Of a stretch of 64,000 bases of DNA, positions 24,032 through 36,978 are shown piece after piece. Below the pieces are notes generated by a model, which saw only the letters and a program-made list of their open reading frames with translations, did not search any database and was not told the DNA's origin. The translations under genes were made by a program, and so were the position numbers. Origin of the DNA: Strongylocentrotus droebachiensis (Eukaryota > Echinodermata > Echinoidea > Camarodonta > Strongylocentrotidae); assembly GCA_035222895.1 (NCBI GenBank), contig JAVYIG010002087.1, forward strand, positions 208,481-272,480, written 5' to 3'. Positions within the stretch are counted from its first letter, which is position 1, and each line of letters opens with the position of its first letter.

Positions 24032-26532
24032 TTTCGGTCTAGGTTTGACCAGGAGTTGTGAGTTTAGGTTGGGGCCTCATAAATAGACATCTTACAGTCT
24101 GTGGATAAAACTCTCAATATTTAGGAAACGTTTTGGGGGTTAAACAATGCTATTGGAATGACACTCGGTGGAGATGATTAATGAGGTGTAAAGAGTGAGT
24201 AAAAATTTCCCACCTTTTTCCCTTTGATTTTGGGCAGAGACTAGTTTTCTCCCTTGGCTTGGGTTCTGAAAAGAACCTTTGTCTATTGCAGTTGTAAAAT
24301 TCAAAGCTTTGTATACAAGAAAATTATCAAAACATTATGGTTAATATTGACGAAAAGGATGAGGTGTGATACCTGTTGCGCTGCATTTTTTCATGATACC
24401 ACATTTTTAATTCTCATATTGATTCTGATAGTTCGTTTTAATTGACAATAGTTTATGTAGTTACATGATTAGTGTATATCTTGTACTTTGAGTTGTTTGG
24501 TGTAGGCAATTACCTACATTATATCAAATCTGAAAATAAAAAATAGAAATGGTTTCAATTTTTAATTTCTTTACATTTTGTCAATGTAGGACAATGTAGG
24601 AGCAAGGACACATGAGAGAGCTTGGTACGAGTCATCTTTCAATAAGATTTTTAAAACAGGCCTTTCATGAAGTATAATGTACTGTACATGTACATGTATA
24701 TTTTTTTTCAATATGCTTTATGCACAGGTCCGTGTCTTTAAACATCTAGCCTCCATATAGACACAGGTCTACTTTCATGTATTGATTTGGTAATTTAATG
24801 TATCAAATATTAGTAAGAAAGAAGAGGCAAAGGAGAAGATTAATACACTGTGAAGATAGATGGTGTTGAAGATTGTGGTGGGGGGGGGGCACTTCCTCTT
24901 GAATGATATATCACACATGAGTGCAGTTATGCAGTAGATGTAGACCTTAGCTCATGGCTCATGCTCAGCGATCTGTAAAGGAAATAGTAATCTCCTGGTT
25001 TGATCTGACAAGCTATATAGACCCGTCCCAGGGTGGAAGCATCGATTAGATCATCATTTGGTCAAGCTGTCTTTGAAGTCTGAATCAAATTATCATACCA
25101 AACAGGAGGACAAAATGGAAATCTATTTTTAGGGCTTTTAAGGTTTAATGATAGGTCATTACAAGGCACTATTCTCACAGGGGCTCATTTTATAGCTGGG
25201 GTCGGCAATACATGCAATTTATCATCATTTTAGTCGAGCAGTCTTTGAAGTCTAAACCAATAAAGAAACTATCCTTCACAGCCAAATGAGCCAATGTATA
25301 AAATAGACAGATAGTGATGCAAGGCACAGATTAGATCATCATTTGGTGGGCCATCTAGGTTCAGTGATACAACACATCAGAATTACAAGGACTCTATTTT
25401 TTAGCTGAGGGAGTCGGGAGGGATGGCCAACATCGATTTGTTTTGTACAACTCCTCCGTGAATTGCTTGAATTTTTTCTTTTCTTTCTCAAAAAGCTGGA
25501 AAAAAATATAAGAATTCTAGTACACTGATGGTTTAAAGTTTTACTTGCAACATCTTACCCGGTAAATAAAATGCCTTTTCTTATCTTCTCCCCCACTTTG
25601 TTTTCCCCAATTTCTTTTTATTTGTCATGGGTCAAGTTCAGGTTTGTAATTATAATGTAGAATAAATAATTAAAAAACCATGGGAGATTTTGTATTTATT
25701 GTCAACTGCCACAAGACTACTTTTATTCTTAAATATATAAATAAAGGTTAACATGTTAATCTGAATATAAAACACTCCTTGAATTATTTAGTTATGACAA
25801 AATTAAACTGCCACCCAATTGACAAGCACAGGGTTGATCCTCATGACATATATCTCTTCAGTCATAAGAAAATAAATAGAATACGATATGGTAATCTAGT
25901 ATGATGTATAAATAGCTGCTCAGTGAGTGCCACTGTGAACAGAGATTTGTTATATGAATAAAGAGAAAGTTACTAATCCTTCTATGATCTAATCTAATCT
26001 ATCCTGGATTAGATGACTTAGTTGAGGGTTCACTTAGTTCGATCATACAAGATTGATTTTCACATAGTCTCAAATCACAATTTCAGACAAGAACTAGCAG
26101 AAATATAATTCGTACATGTACTTGTATGATAAAAATGTGAAATATTTGACAGTATATTCAGGTTTGAGCATGTCATCTATAATTTTGGACATACAACTTT
26201 ATGAATTAAGTGCATGTATTTGCTTTGTTTAAAATTGAAACTTAGAATTTCGATTAGACAGACTTCTTCTTTTCCTCTGCTGGATAGACATGAAAATACA
26301 TGGGTCTAATGTAAATGTGATATAAATAAGTCTGCAATGTAGACTAAGCGAAGTGTATCACTTGCTGTAGAAAGTCAAGGGCAAAGAATGCAAATAGGAT
26401 GTTGAATTGTCTAAATATAGGCAAAGTATTTGAGTAAACAATTTACATGCCATTTGAACGATGTCATGCTGATCAATGATACTCTTTTGCAAATTCGGCA
26501 CATCTGCATGACTGACAAATTATATTTCACTA

Positions 26533-26562
26533 CCCCCCCCCCCCCCAAAAAAAAAAAAAAAA
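26533..26562 (+). repeat. C14 followed by A16 homopolymers
   Basis: A run of fourteen C bases passes directly into sixteen A bases. It is one of many long G/C homopolymers in the window. Confidence 0.9.
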
Positions 26563-28707
26563 CACCCCTCAAAATAAGTTTAAAATATATGTTAATTGAG
26601 GATATGTATTAGAGGATTATATTTTTATTTTACCATGCAAAATTGTGCTTGTAGTTGTAGGCTGTTTAGTGTACCAGTAACATTTTGATGTCTCAAGGGC
26701 ATATTCTTGATCAGCTTTGTAATACAGAAGTGCAATATCAAATGTAGGTTACTATACCATGCAGATGTCAGCAAAGAGTGCACAATAATTGATGCAAGTC
26801 TGTGTAAAATAGTTGGGACAGACCAGTTAAAATGAAGAAGAAAAAAAATCCCTGAGCCATTCATTACCCTAATAATCCACCAATAAACCCAGATATGTTT
26901 TTGTAAATTATATACAGAGCACAGCAAGGGAAATAAAAACATTGGAGCTACATGTATACCTTCTTCTAATAATAAACTTAACAAAAATGCATTTTGTGAG
27001 CATTTTGGTTCTGAAAATCTTCAAAAGGACTCTGGTATTATAATAGAACAGTAGACCCAAAACACCCCTAAATGACAAAAATAGTAGTGTTAAACTGGCT
27101 GGGATCGATCCCTATCCCCCATACCTAGATATACTTGTTTATAAGTTTGATTGCAAGAGGAACTTGATCGTATGTGACATTTGATTGGGTACCTCCTGAG
27201 GTTCCTGTGACCTACAACAGCTGACCTAGAAGCTGCCTTATGTAATTGTGACATTTATAACGATAATAAACAGAATGGAATAGGCGTTAGAATACAAGCT
27301 AGCTACATGTAGATTAGTCACAGGATGGGGGAGGGGGAGGGGGGGGGGTGCATTGTTCTTACTTATTGGTGGGTCCAGAATTCTTTGGCAAGGGGGGGGG
27401 GGGGTGGATGTGGGTGGCAAGAATTAAAAAAAAGGTCATTGGCTAGTCTGCAAGCACAGACTGTAATTTGAGACTTGACCACAATTCCTAAATCTTTGAG
27501 CAGAGCCTAGTATATATATACGTTAGTCTCTGGCTGTGTCAAATGACTATACAAAGCTGTTGTAGTCTCATATTGCAGACACTGTTAAGCACAAGAACTG
27601 ACAAAGGTTTGTTCGTAGTAGGTCCATGCTGCAAAGTAGTCATCTGCTCTTTTCTCGATCACTCAATCTTCCTCATTTTTCTTCCCCCGTCTGTATTTCG
27701 GGGTGGGGGGGGGGGGGATGTGCTCCCCAGATCTTCCATACAATATGCCACTGTACATGTTCAGTTGTCCAGTGTCATAGAGGGAAAAGGGGGTGGGATA
27801 CTGATATTCCTACAATATCATATTATGGGCCCCTCCTCCCCCCAATGGTGCATGCATCACTGCCAGTGGAAATCATACTACTGCAGCCATCAACTTTCTG
27901 GCTGCTCTTAGGGTTTTACAAACTAAATATAGCAACAATTCACCAGTTTTCCTGTCTAAATTTATTCAAGATTCAATCTATAAACCAAGATATGCTGGTG
28001 TATAGAACATGTACATTGCATTCAGGAAATGTCTATGGTGCAATCAGAGAGGTTTGTTTTTCTTAGGTACAGTGCATTGCACAACAAATGATTTTTGTTG
28101 CGTCATTGAATTGGACACAATTTATGTATAAAAACAAGCCTTGAACAGTACATTTCCATTGCTCTTGTATCAACATTGGCCATTTTAAAAGGGTCAACAA
28201 TACCACAAACCTACCACAAATGGCTTTATGTTATGTGAGTTGTTGAAAGGAAATGCAGGATATGCATGTATATTGCAATAAAAAGGGGTGCAGGCCCTGG
28301 CAAGTGGCAAGTGCTAAACTTCAGGTTTACAGGGGCAGCTTCAGGATTTTGTAAAAGAGGGAGGTGCATGTACCGTACTTGTATCAATCATAATATAGAG
28401 AACATAATACTCATTTGCCATTCACTGATGTTTTGGCAAACAAGGTTGCTGTTTTCATGAAATGCTTTTTGCTTGCATCAGCTTTTATTATTCATGTATT
28501 ATTATTTGTCAGGTTTGTATTATTTTTACTTTGCAGCCAGGCTGTATTGCACAATATATTGAAATGAATACAGCCATGCACTGTAATCTAACATTGAGGC
28601 ATTACCTGGAAGGTACTCTATTGCTGCTTTGAATATGCTAGAGTTTTTGCATGTCATAATAGCTGAGCCCTGTCTAACTTGTACAACATTTTTTTTTTAA
28701 TTCACAG

Positions 28708-28888
28708 ACATTGAGAATATTGCAGATGACCACCTGGTGACTGTAATCAACATACAAAGTCAACAATCAAGTTTCATCCTGCCATCCTTCCTATTTTTGA
28801 ACGAGAATTATCGTCGCAGCTATAGAGCAGTATACACTGTACCTTCACTCTTCAGGGACCCTAGACTATATATATAATCACCTCCAAG
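28708..28888 (+). other. Possible internal 5' UTR exon of the TP53INP gene
   Basis: A polypyrimidine tract and acceptor (ttcacag|ACATTG) at 28707 and a donor AAG|gtaaga at 28888/28889 enclose 181 bases upstream of the first coding exon. The splice signals are good, but there is no coding constraint to confirm it. Confidence 0.3.
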
Positions 28889-29549
28889 GTAAGATCAATA
28901 GGCTTGTATTGTATGGACGGGGTCATCACAGTTAAAACTCACAGATTATATTTACAGAAGGTTCACTAGACTGATAGCTATCCCACAAGACAGACAAAAC
29001 AAAGACATTAGAAAATATAGATAAGAAGAAAATTGCAAACATGAGACCAACAAAACAAAGAAATATGCATGTACATGTAGGTCTTGCGGACTGTCTGTTT
29101 AGTTTTGAGATAAACACAGTTGTTGGAAGGTCCATGAGACCAACATTGTTGTTCTTCTGGGCTGTCAGTCTCTTTAATAGGCTTTCCATATATGATATTT
29201 GACCTAGATATGATTATCTGAGATTCTCTTTGAAGTACATGTAGTTAAAAAAATGTAGATCTTCAATATCCTTGCTTTTTCATCACCATTATGATACAGA
29301 ATCTGCTTTATGTATGAAAAAGCTTACAGTACATGTATGCCTACACAGGTACAAAACGTGATAAAAAGATATTTACATTTCTGAGCTTGAGTTCCTTGCT
29401 AAAATGTAAAAACAATAATTTTGCAAATAACTGCAATCAATATTGAGCATTGATAGAGAGATTACTATCTAATTCTTGTTTTCTACCTTTTATCATCATA
29501 GTGCCAACTTGAGACCTTCTACACCGAAAGTAACCAACAATCAGCGAAG

Positions 29550-30800
29550 ATGCTTAGCGGACTGAGCGATTACCTGTTTGGCAGCTCCAATAATCAAGCT
29601 GGAGATGCCATGGTAACGGACGACACCCAGCCGCAGCGAGATACTCCCATGAAGGATCCTGTGAGGGAGATTGAGATGGATGGTGATTGGGTGCTAGTTG
29701 ATGTTACCAGTAAGTACAAATTGCACCTTTGTTGTATTGAAACTTAATATTCTAATACATCATAGAGCTTACTCGTGTTAATTATACTGAGCATTGTATG
29801 AAAAAAATCTCAGCTATGTCACTGCATGTTTCTAAACCCTTCATGTGCAAGGTTATCGGTGGGATGGGAATATTATACGTTAGCTGTTGAAAGATGTCCA
29901 ATGGACAGTTGGTTTATTCTTGATTTAACAAAAAATTAATGACTGAAAGTTACTTACCGGTAATTTCATATCATTATATTTTATTGTTTTTGTTTTAATT
30001 ACTGAACTGTGAGACCCAGTGTACTAAAGAGATGTTTGTTTTGCTTGAATTTCAACTGCAGTCCATAATGAGACAATGAAACTTGTACAACTTGTGAAAA
30101 CAAAATTCTGAAACATTTTGATTATACATGTACTAATAACCTAGAGAATATAACTTTGAAGTATTACATTATAATATGTATTCAATACCAATTATCTTGA
30201 TATTTTTTGTTTTAAATAGATGATTCTGGCAGCCCGAGTCCCCTTAGGTCTCCAACGAGATCCCCATCCAAAGATGGCTTCCAATCTCAACCTCAAGCTG
30301 TGCCAGAGAAACCTCATCGAATGGAGGAAAGCTGGTTTATAACCCCACCACCTTGCTTTACGGCTGGGGGTCATTCTCCTCATCAACTAGCCACTAGTCC
30401 CTTAGAAGATCTGCTAATAGAACATCCAAGTATGTCTGTATATCATCACCCTAGTCAACGAGGAGCGCCAATGGCTCATCGAAGGCAGCATCTTCCTAGG
30501 CAAAAGTCCAGTAGGACTGTACCTAAACGTACCCACAATCTTCGGGTGCTCAATGCCAAGCCACCGCGCAGAGCTGCAGCTATTGCGGCCCGTGTGGGAA
30601 TCGAACAGTCAGCCAACCATGTCGGGTTACAGGAGCAGAGGGATAGCAAGAGGCATCAGCAACGCCAGTACAGTCCTGGCAAAATAGAACGACACAACAA
30701 GGCTTATCATCATCAAAGTGCCTCGTCTCGGCGGCATTATAAGCACAACTCTTCCATAAGTGGACGACACTCTGGTGCCATCTACAAGCAGCCACGTTAA
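29550..30800 (+). CDS. Tumor protein p53-inducible nuclear protein 1/2 homologue (TP53INP/DOR)
   Basis: Two coding exons, 29550-29709 and 30220-30800, joined in phase 1, encode 246 residues. The first conserved block, EIEMDGDWVLVDV (about 40-52), contains a WVLV core at 47-50 preceded by acidic residues. This is an LC3-interacting region, the part by which TP53INP proteins bind ATG8-family proteins in autophagy. The second block, ESWFITPPPCFTAGG (90-104) and then SPLEDLLIEHPSMSVY (113-128), is the hallmark of the family. The C-terminal half is basic and rich in His, Arg, Gln and Ser, as in the vertebrate proteins. These act in the nucleus as p53 and nuclear-receptor cofactors and move to autophagosomes under stress. 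Invertebrates usually have one gene, so I do not choose between TP53INP1 and TP53INP2. Confidence 0.92.
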
Positions 30801-31226
30801 TGATGGGTTATGGGTTCCAGAGCACTAATATATAAAATTAGATAGATATTAATATTCACTGTTACCATTTTATTCACTAAAAACATTATTTTGTGTTATT
30901 TATAATTGTAGATATTCATGAATTATATTAGTATTATTTGTATATGGAAACTAATTTTGTTTTTATTGAAAGTTTTATCCGTGTTGTTATTTTGATAACT
31001 AGAGTATCAAAGAATTTAGCAAATTTAAAAACTATAACAAAAATAAACAAAAAAACATTAACAAAATGTTAAATTAAAAAAAAAAGTTATTTTGGCACGG
31101 GTTTATTTTGTGTAGAGCTTGAATTTCCTTGCAACTTTACCTTCCTGCACAGTGAATGCCTATCAGTATTTATCTTCTCTATTCTCTCATCTTGGGCACT
31201 TTAGGTTTTTACTCTTCTCTTAAATA
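30801..31226 (+). other. Probable 3' UTR of the TP53INP gene
   Basis: AT-rich sequence follows the TAA stop at 30798-30800. AATAAA occurs near 31042, embedded in an A-rich tract, and is a candidate poly(A) signal. Confidence 0.4.
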
Positions 31227-31543
31227 AGCCAGTTCGTAAATAGCTTCGGAACGCATGACCCCAGAATATCCACAGATCTTTTACACGATAGATACGTCCT
31301 ACTTGTGCATTTTTAGAATAAACACTGCCAAAGTGATGGAGGTGCTTCATGAATACTTTTCGATTGCCTCTTGAGAAGAATACTTCCACCTGTGTATCAG
31401 ATAAATGTACTGTCCTTGCATAAATGAATACTGATTTCATAACTTTCATGAGCACGATACCAGTATTCGTCTCAATGGGTTTGACAATTTGGGAACAAAT
31501 GATCTTTATCTGCCCATGCGCGGTTAATATTTACAAACTGGCT
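31227..31543 (-). mobile_element. MITE with TA target duplication, copy 1
   Basis: Inverted ends ATAAGCCAGTTCGTAAATA and TATTTACAAACTGGCTTAT, differing at one position, bound a 317-bp element flanked by TA. The reverse complement matches the element at 38133-38447 along nearly its whole length. A chance frame of about 80 codons runs across it on the minus strand. TA duplications point to the Tc1/mariner group. Confidence 0.75.
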
Positions 31544-34500
31544 TATTACCGAATATCTTCTTTTCCTTGCAAGAAGAAGAACCAACAGTACATTTGCATC
31601 CATCAACTCTAAGAATATAAGCAATATGTTGATGGATATATCACCATACATACTCTAAACTGACTTATTGTTTTTATAATGCACAGTATTAAAACAAATA
31701 AGATCACAACAGACAGGGATATCAGAAGTCTTTCTGTATAAAATCATAAGTATCTGTATTTTTTAAGGCACTGCGTTTAAAGCCAAATAATTATACAGCT
31801 GCTACAAGAAATAACGCTATTTTTCAAAGCCAAATGAGAAATATATTTGATAAAGTGTAAAATATGTTTTAGCATAGTTCAATTAGATTGTTAGAGTTAA
31901 CATATTTGTCTCGTTCGAATGTAAATGTACTTTGTTTGAATGTGTGTTTATTTTCTTTGTTCATAGTTTGGTACATGATTTAAAATGTGTTTGTATGAGA
32001 AAGCTTGATGTTGAGAGGGAGATGTGTTATCGTAAGATGTTTTTTTGAGGTGGGGATTGTATTCTTATTTCTGTATGCCTGTTCATCCAATATTTCTTGG
32101 GATCAGGGTTGAAATGGGTCATCAAAGAAAAAAATAATAACAAGAAATGATTAAAAATGGTTTTAGGTTCTTGGATAATTTATCTTGGTATTCATCTATT
32201 TCTAGATAAGAATTAGTATGGAAAAAAAAAAAAATATATATATATATATATGACTTTTTCGAAATTCAGCTAATTATAGTATCTTTATAAATGTTTTGGA
32301 TTGTGTGCATTTGGTTATATAGATTTGTTTATTACTATTGTCAATTCCTGTAAAGGTACTTTTTGAGAAAGAAAAAAAAAGACTATTGAAAATCGATGGG
32401 GACAATGCAAATAGGATCTAGCATTACAAAAAGGGGGAATGAAAATCGCTAAAATTTTACTTGAAGATATGGTGTGGTACCCTATTTCTCGTGCAGAATA
32501 CAAAGCAAGAACAGCTCATAATAAAGCAAGTTGGCATGATACATAGAGTGTATATGCCAAGGAAGGTGTATTAAAAGCTGGAAGAATCATAACCCAACCT
32601 TTCAAAAACAACTCTTTAAGCAGTACGATGACCAGTGCGGAACTCCATTTAAGGGTCAGTTTGTGTGGCAACTGTCTCGGACAAGTCTGATTTGACAGCG
32701 TAGTTGACCCGTGGTTTTACATTTTAAATATTTTAGAGCATTAGAAAGTGATGTGTACCTTCCTTGTGGTCCATCCTTTGCATTGCATAATGAAAGCAAG
32801 GTGCATACATATGTTTCAGCACCATCACAATGCAAGGATACATGTTCCCCCATTTATTCAAGTTGTATATGTTGTTGCATGATGTAACTATATATTACAG
32901 TATTCCATATGTGTATATTGGTAATTATCAGCTGCAGTGTGTGTTACACATATGTTGAGGTGATTGATTGAATCAATAAGTTAGATAATGAAGGCCTTTT
33001 AATTTATGCATGATATTTCTTAGGTACAGTCAGTGGTGTGCTGGTGAACAGAGAACTTGTAAACTTTGGTGGACTGTGCATAATTAATCAGTCTTACTCT
33101 TAATTAGTGCTTAGTTAATTTGCTCTCATTGACAGAAAACATAATATCTGTTCAAAGTAGCATCAGGTTTACATCATCTGTTTTCTCTATACATGTATTG
33201 ACAATGAAGGACCATGATACATTGCTGTCATATTAGAAAATTATTTTCAAATTGCTATCGACTGCTATTTCTGCAGCAGGGTTCTTGCATTTTTTGGGGA
33301 ATGGCTGCATGAAACCTCTTGCATGTAGGATCATTCACAAAATTTGAAAATGTTTCTGGTTTTAGGGTAGCATATATTTTCATTTGAGAACCATAGTTAA
33401 ATAATTTGCGAAGGATGTCATATCCCATTGGTTCTCTCTCCCGCTCATGATTTTATTTTCTCCTAACGCCCCCCCCTTCTTTCTTCTCAACTGATCTAAG
33501 GTGTATTTGTTTGTCTATTTTCACCTCTGTGCTTTGACATTATAGCCATGTATGTGTTTATCCTTGAGACAGTGTATGCATGTAAAGCAATAAAGGACAT
33601 CTTGTGAGCAGATAATAACCACAACATGTGTCAATAGTCACATGCTTGCCTACATGTACATAATCAATTTATATCTGTATACTGCATAATACCCTCCATA
33701 CAATGAGTATATACACAAAAGCCCCATAAATATTGCTTCTTGGCCAACTTTGAAAGGATATCACAAGACTCCTAAAAGGAAATGGCTCCTAAACTTGTTA
33801 ATTGGGGAATTACATGATTGTTCGTACTTTAATTGTTTATGAAACATGATTAAATGCCCAGTGCACTCACTGCCTTGTGATCAAATAATCAGTAAATAAT
33901 GTAAAGGGATACAACAAAGGTCAGTCAAATGGGTATATATATTTCATTCACATTTTCATTTAAACAGCAATTTACTGCATTATCTAGTGTGAGAGGATTT
34001 ACTTGCAACATTGTTACAATACTGGTCATTGTGATTTGTGAAAGAAAAATTCATGCCAATAAATTGAATCAAATCATTTTACCACCAGTGCATGTTTGAA
34101 TTACAGGAATATAGGTTACTTTTTCAGTTTAATCAAGTCAAAAGTCAAGCTTGCATTGCATGTAGTATTAATTAACCAGGTCTTTGTCGCCCCAATCAGG
34201 GTAAGAAGCTGCACACATGCCTTGTATGTAATCTAAAACTCACATGGACAAAGGTGCTAATTTGATATCAGGACTTATATGGTCTTTCTACATTTTGAAG
34301 GTTTCATCACTCATATTATATTGTACAGCTACTGAAAACTATATAAAGATTTTCAATTTGTGTAAATGGAAGTTTCCATCTGCATTCTCGCTTCATGAAA
34401 TTCATCATATTTATAATACTGCCTTTTACACAAAATGATATTCATATTAACTATCAAGAGCGCTGTAGGTGATACATGTTGCATTAGCTGAACAAATTTT

Positions 34501-36978
34501 AACCTCATTATTCTTTCCATTATTATATCAAGTTAAATACTGTTGCATTAAATATATCCTCTGATTATTCCTTTCATCACTAACTCCAGTTGCGTCCTGC
34601 ATTATAAACTGTCTGGGTATTTCGAGGCTTTGCTTTTTCGAGGCTTTGCTTTTTCACTTCACTTTGTCATCCTTTAATTTCTCAGTATTGTGTATAAACT
34701 GGACCCCAAGATAAGGTCATAATTTCTTAGACTAGTAATTGTATCTTACAAAACATATACAGGGTAACGTAAGAATATATCACGCAGAAGGGATAAATGT
34801 GTAATTTCCCAGACAGTATTTCGCATCATATATTATAAGCATGGTATGTTGATTAATAGTCGGTTTCTAGACTAGAAGCTCCAGAGATTTGTAATAAAGG
34901 TTGGAATTTGTATGAATAACTTAATTGTGGAATGGATTTTCAGAGGAATGTTTTTAGGCTTGCTTGAAAAATATAATCTGCATATTGAATGGGTGTTCAG
35001 TTTGGTTTGTGGTTTATTGGTATGATTTGATGACAGTGTATTACGGACGTCAAGGTAGAAATATTACAATTATATGTTCAGGTGACAATGCAACTTATTC
35101 ACTCACCATCCCAACATTACTTTAAATCATCATTGATCTGTATTCTCATACAATTTTTAAATGAAATTCTGAAAAATGGCAACTAGCCAGATGCTCTTTT
35201 TCAACCTGCCATATATAATACAACTGGATCTGAAACATTCTTCCGTGAAAATGAACCTGAAAGCGTAGTTGTGCATGTTTGGTTTTTGTAATTGTGATTT
35301 TTTTTTCTTCTCAATAGAATATATCTTTGTAGAGATATGACAATATATGTAACGTTTAGTTAGTCAACAGATTTAATATATACATGTATTTGTGTACATG
35401 ATCTTTTTAGGTATTGGACTGAAAGAAATACATTTTGAAGGGATACTCTATTTCATAAAATTTCATGTGTTTTTATTTAAATTGAATGTGTTCATGATTG
35501 TCTTTTGAGTGTTGAAGGTGATACACAGTGGAGAGTAAGTTCATGGATTTGGTGAAAACATATTTTCCTCGGTGCTTCTTGATGAGTTAGGGCCAGAATA
35601 GTGAACAGATGATTCTCTTCATGACGCCTCTACTTTAAGTTGATTTGTTTGTGAAAAGATGTTTGCACCTGTGTATGTTAGTGTGTAAGAGCGTGTTGGG
35701 GTGTGTGCCAGTCCTAACATACTGTAAATATGGCTTGGTGAACACTTTGAACATCGCTTTCAAAATTCAAATAACTTTTATTTGCTCCAAATCCACACAA
35801 AATTTGGGCGTAGTGTACAACTGTTAAGCTCATTGTTGTGAACATCCATGCAAAGTAAGAATCAGTCCCAGAATTTATTCACCTATTACCCTTTTTCGAA
35901 CATATTTTCCAATTCCAGGGCCCCATGACATAAAGCTTAGCAATGTACTGTACATAGCTATCAATTAAAAACAGCATCCAACTGCTAAATTATCTTTTTG
36001 TTATGGGGTCCCAGAATTAGAATTGAAGTTTAAATATTTCCTTTCTGCTCTTACAGTAGACATAAACACAATTGATCAAATGGAATGTTTTCTGTGTCTA
36101 TGAGCAAGTATATATTTTCATGTTCATCTGCATAACAACATATATCAGTTAAGTCATCTGAGCAATCATCAAACCTTCAGTTAAAAAAAAATATATAGTT
36201 CACAATTAAAATGTAGCAACTAAGCAAAATGGGATTATCGCTGGTATGTCCAGCCGGTCCCGTTCATCGATTGACCAGAGAATCATTAAAGTTGCAATTA
36301 TCTTTACCTCAGCTCAACACTTGAAGGGCAGTAACTAACTTAGAATCAGTAATTCAGTACGATTCCCAATTCCCCAATTTCCATTTCTTCTTATACATGC
36401 CATTCCTGTCTGCAACCATCTTTCAACCTATAAAGGTGCTGTCAAATGGGACACTATCTTGCCTTAATGACAAAGCAAGTACACATCAATTTGGTAATTC
36501 AAAATTCAAAGAGAGTCACCTATCACAGCTCTCCATAGTGATAACAACTAACTTAGAAGATATCTTCTAGAATCTTGCCCTGTAGGTTATTATTAGAGAA
36601 TACAGCCTCCTGTTGGTTCAGGCTGTTCATAGAAACCTCACCTGGCTTTGTTTAATAAAGCAAGTGTACAGATCACTTCAAAGGCACTGTTATTGCATTC
36701 TCCACATTTTTTGCAACATCATCCATTAATTTCATCTCAGTGATATCCTCCCAGTGTAGGTTTCCAATGAGCGAGCTGCTGATGGAATGATTTCTATATG
36801 GCATAAATCACGGCAGTGCTCTGGGACTGCTGTAGTCTCAATTTATATTTTGCTGGAATTGTATCACTTTCAAAAATTGGCATAGGTCACATGTTACACC
36901 AAGAAGAATTTGAACGATCCAACACTCACACTTATTCCGGGCCCTTGTTCAGTCCATGTGCACCGTCTACGACACTGT
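31544..36978. other. Intergenic, no gene seen
   Basis: About 5.4 kb of AT-rich DNA between TP53INP and the BtpA-like gene. It holds an A13-(TA)9 tract at 32222-32251 and a short tandem duplication TTTCGAGGCTTTGCTTT near 34620-34655. Open frames are at most 65 codons and unremarkable. The part next to 36978 should be the 3' UTR of the BtpA-like gene. Confidence 0.45.

Larger units (their letters stand above)
21224..28707. other. Long 5' intron of the TP53INP gene
   Basis: About 7.5 kb of AT-rich DNA without a supported coding exon. It contains a possible alternative promoter (23500-23778), a foldback repeat (23951-24031), diverged repeats of a TCATCATTTGGTC...TCTTTGAAGTCT type at 25040-25370, and several G/C homopolymers (near 24882, 26533, 27340, 27392 and 27703). 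Confidence 0.4.

Noticed and set aside
27543..28066. Frames of 122 and 146 codons on the plus strand
   Set aside because: They cross a G-run and overlap each other in two frames, with no recognised motif. They lie in the long TP53INP 5' intron and have no supporting signals.
31201..31455. 84-codon minus-strand frame as a small gene
   Set aside because: It coincides with the 317-bp MITE, whose second copy at 38133 does not keep the frame. There is no protein motif.
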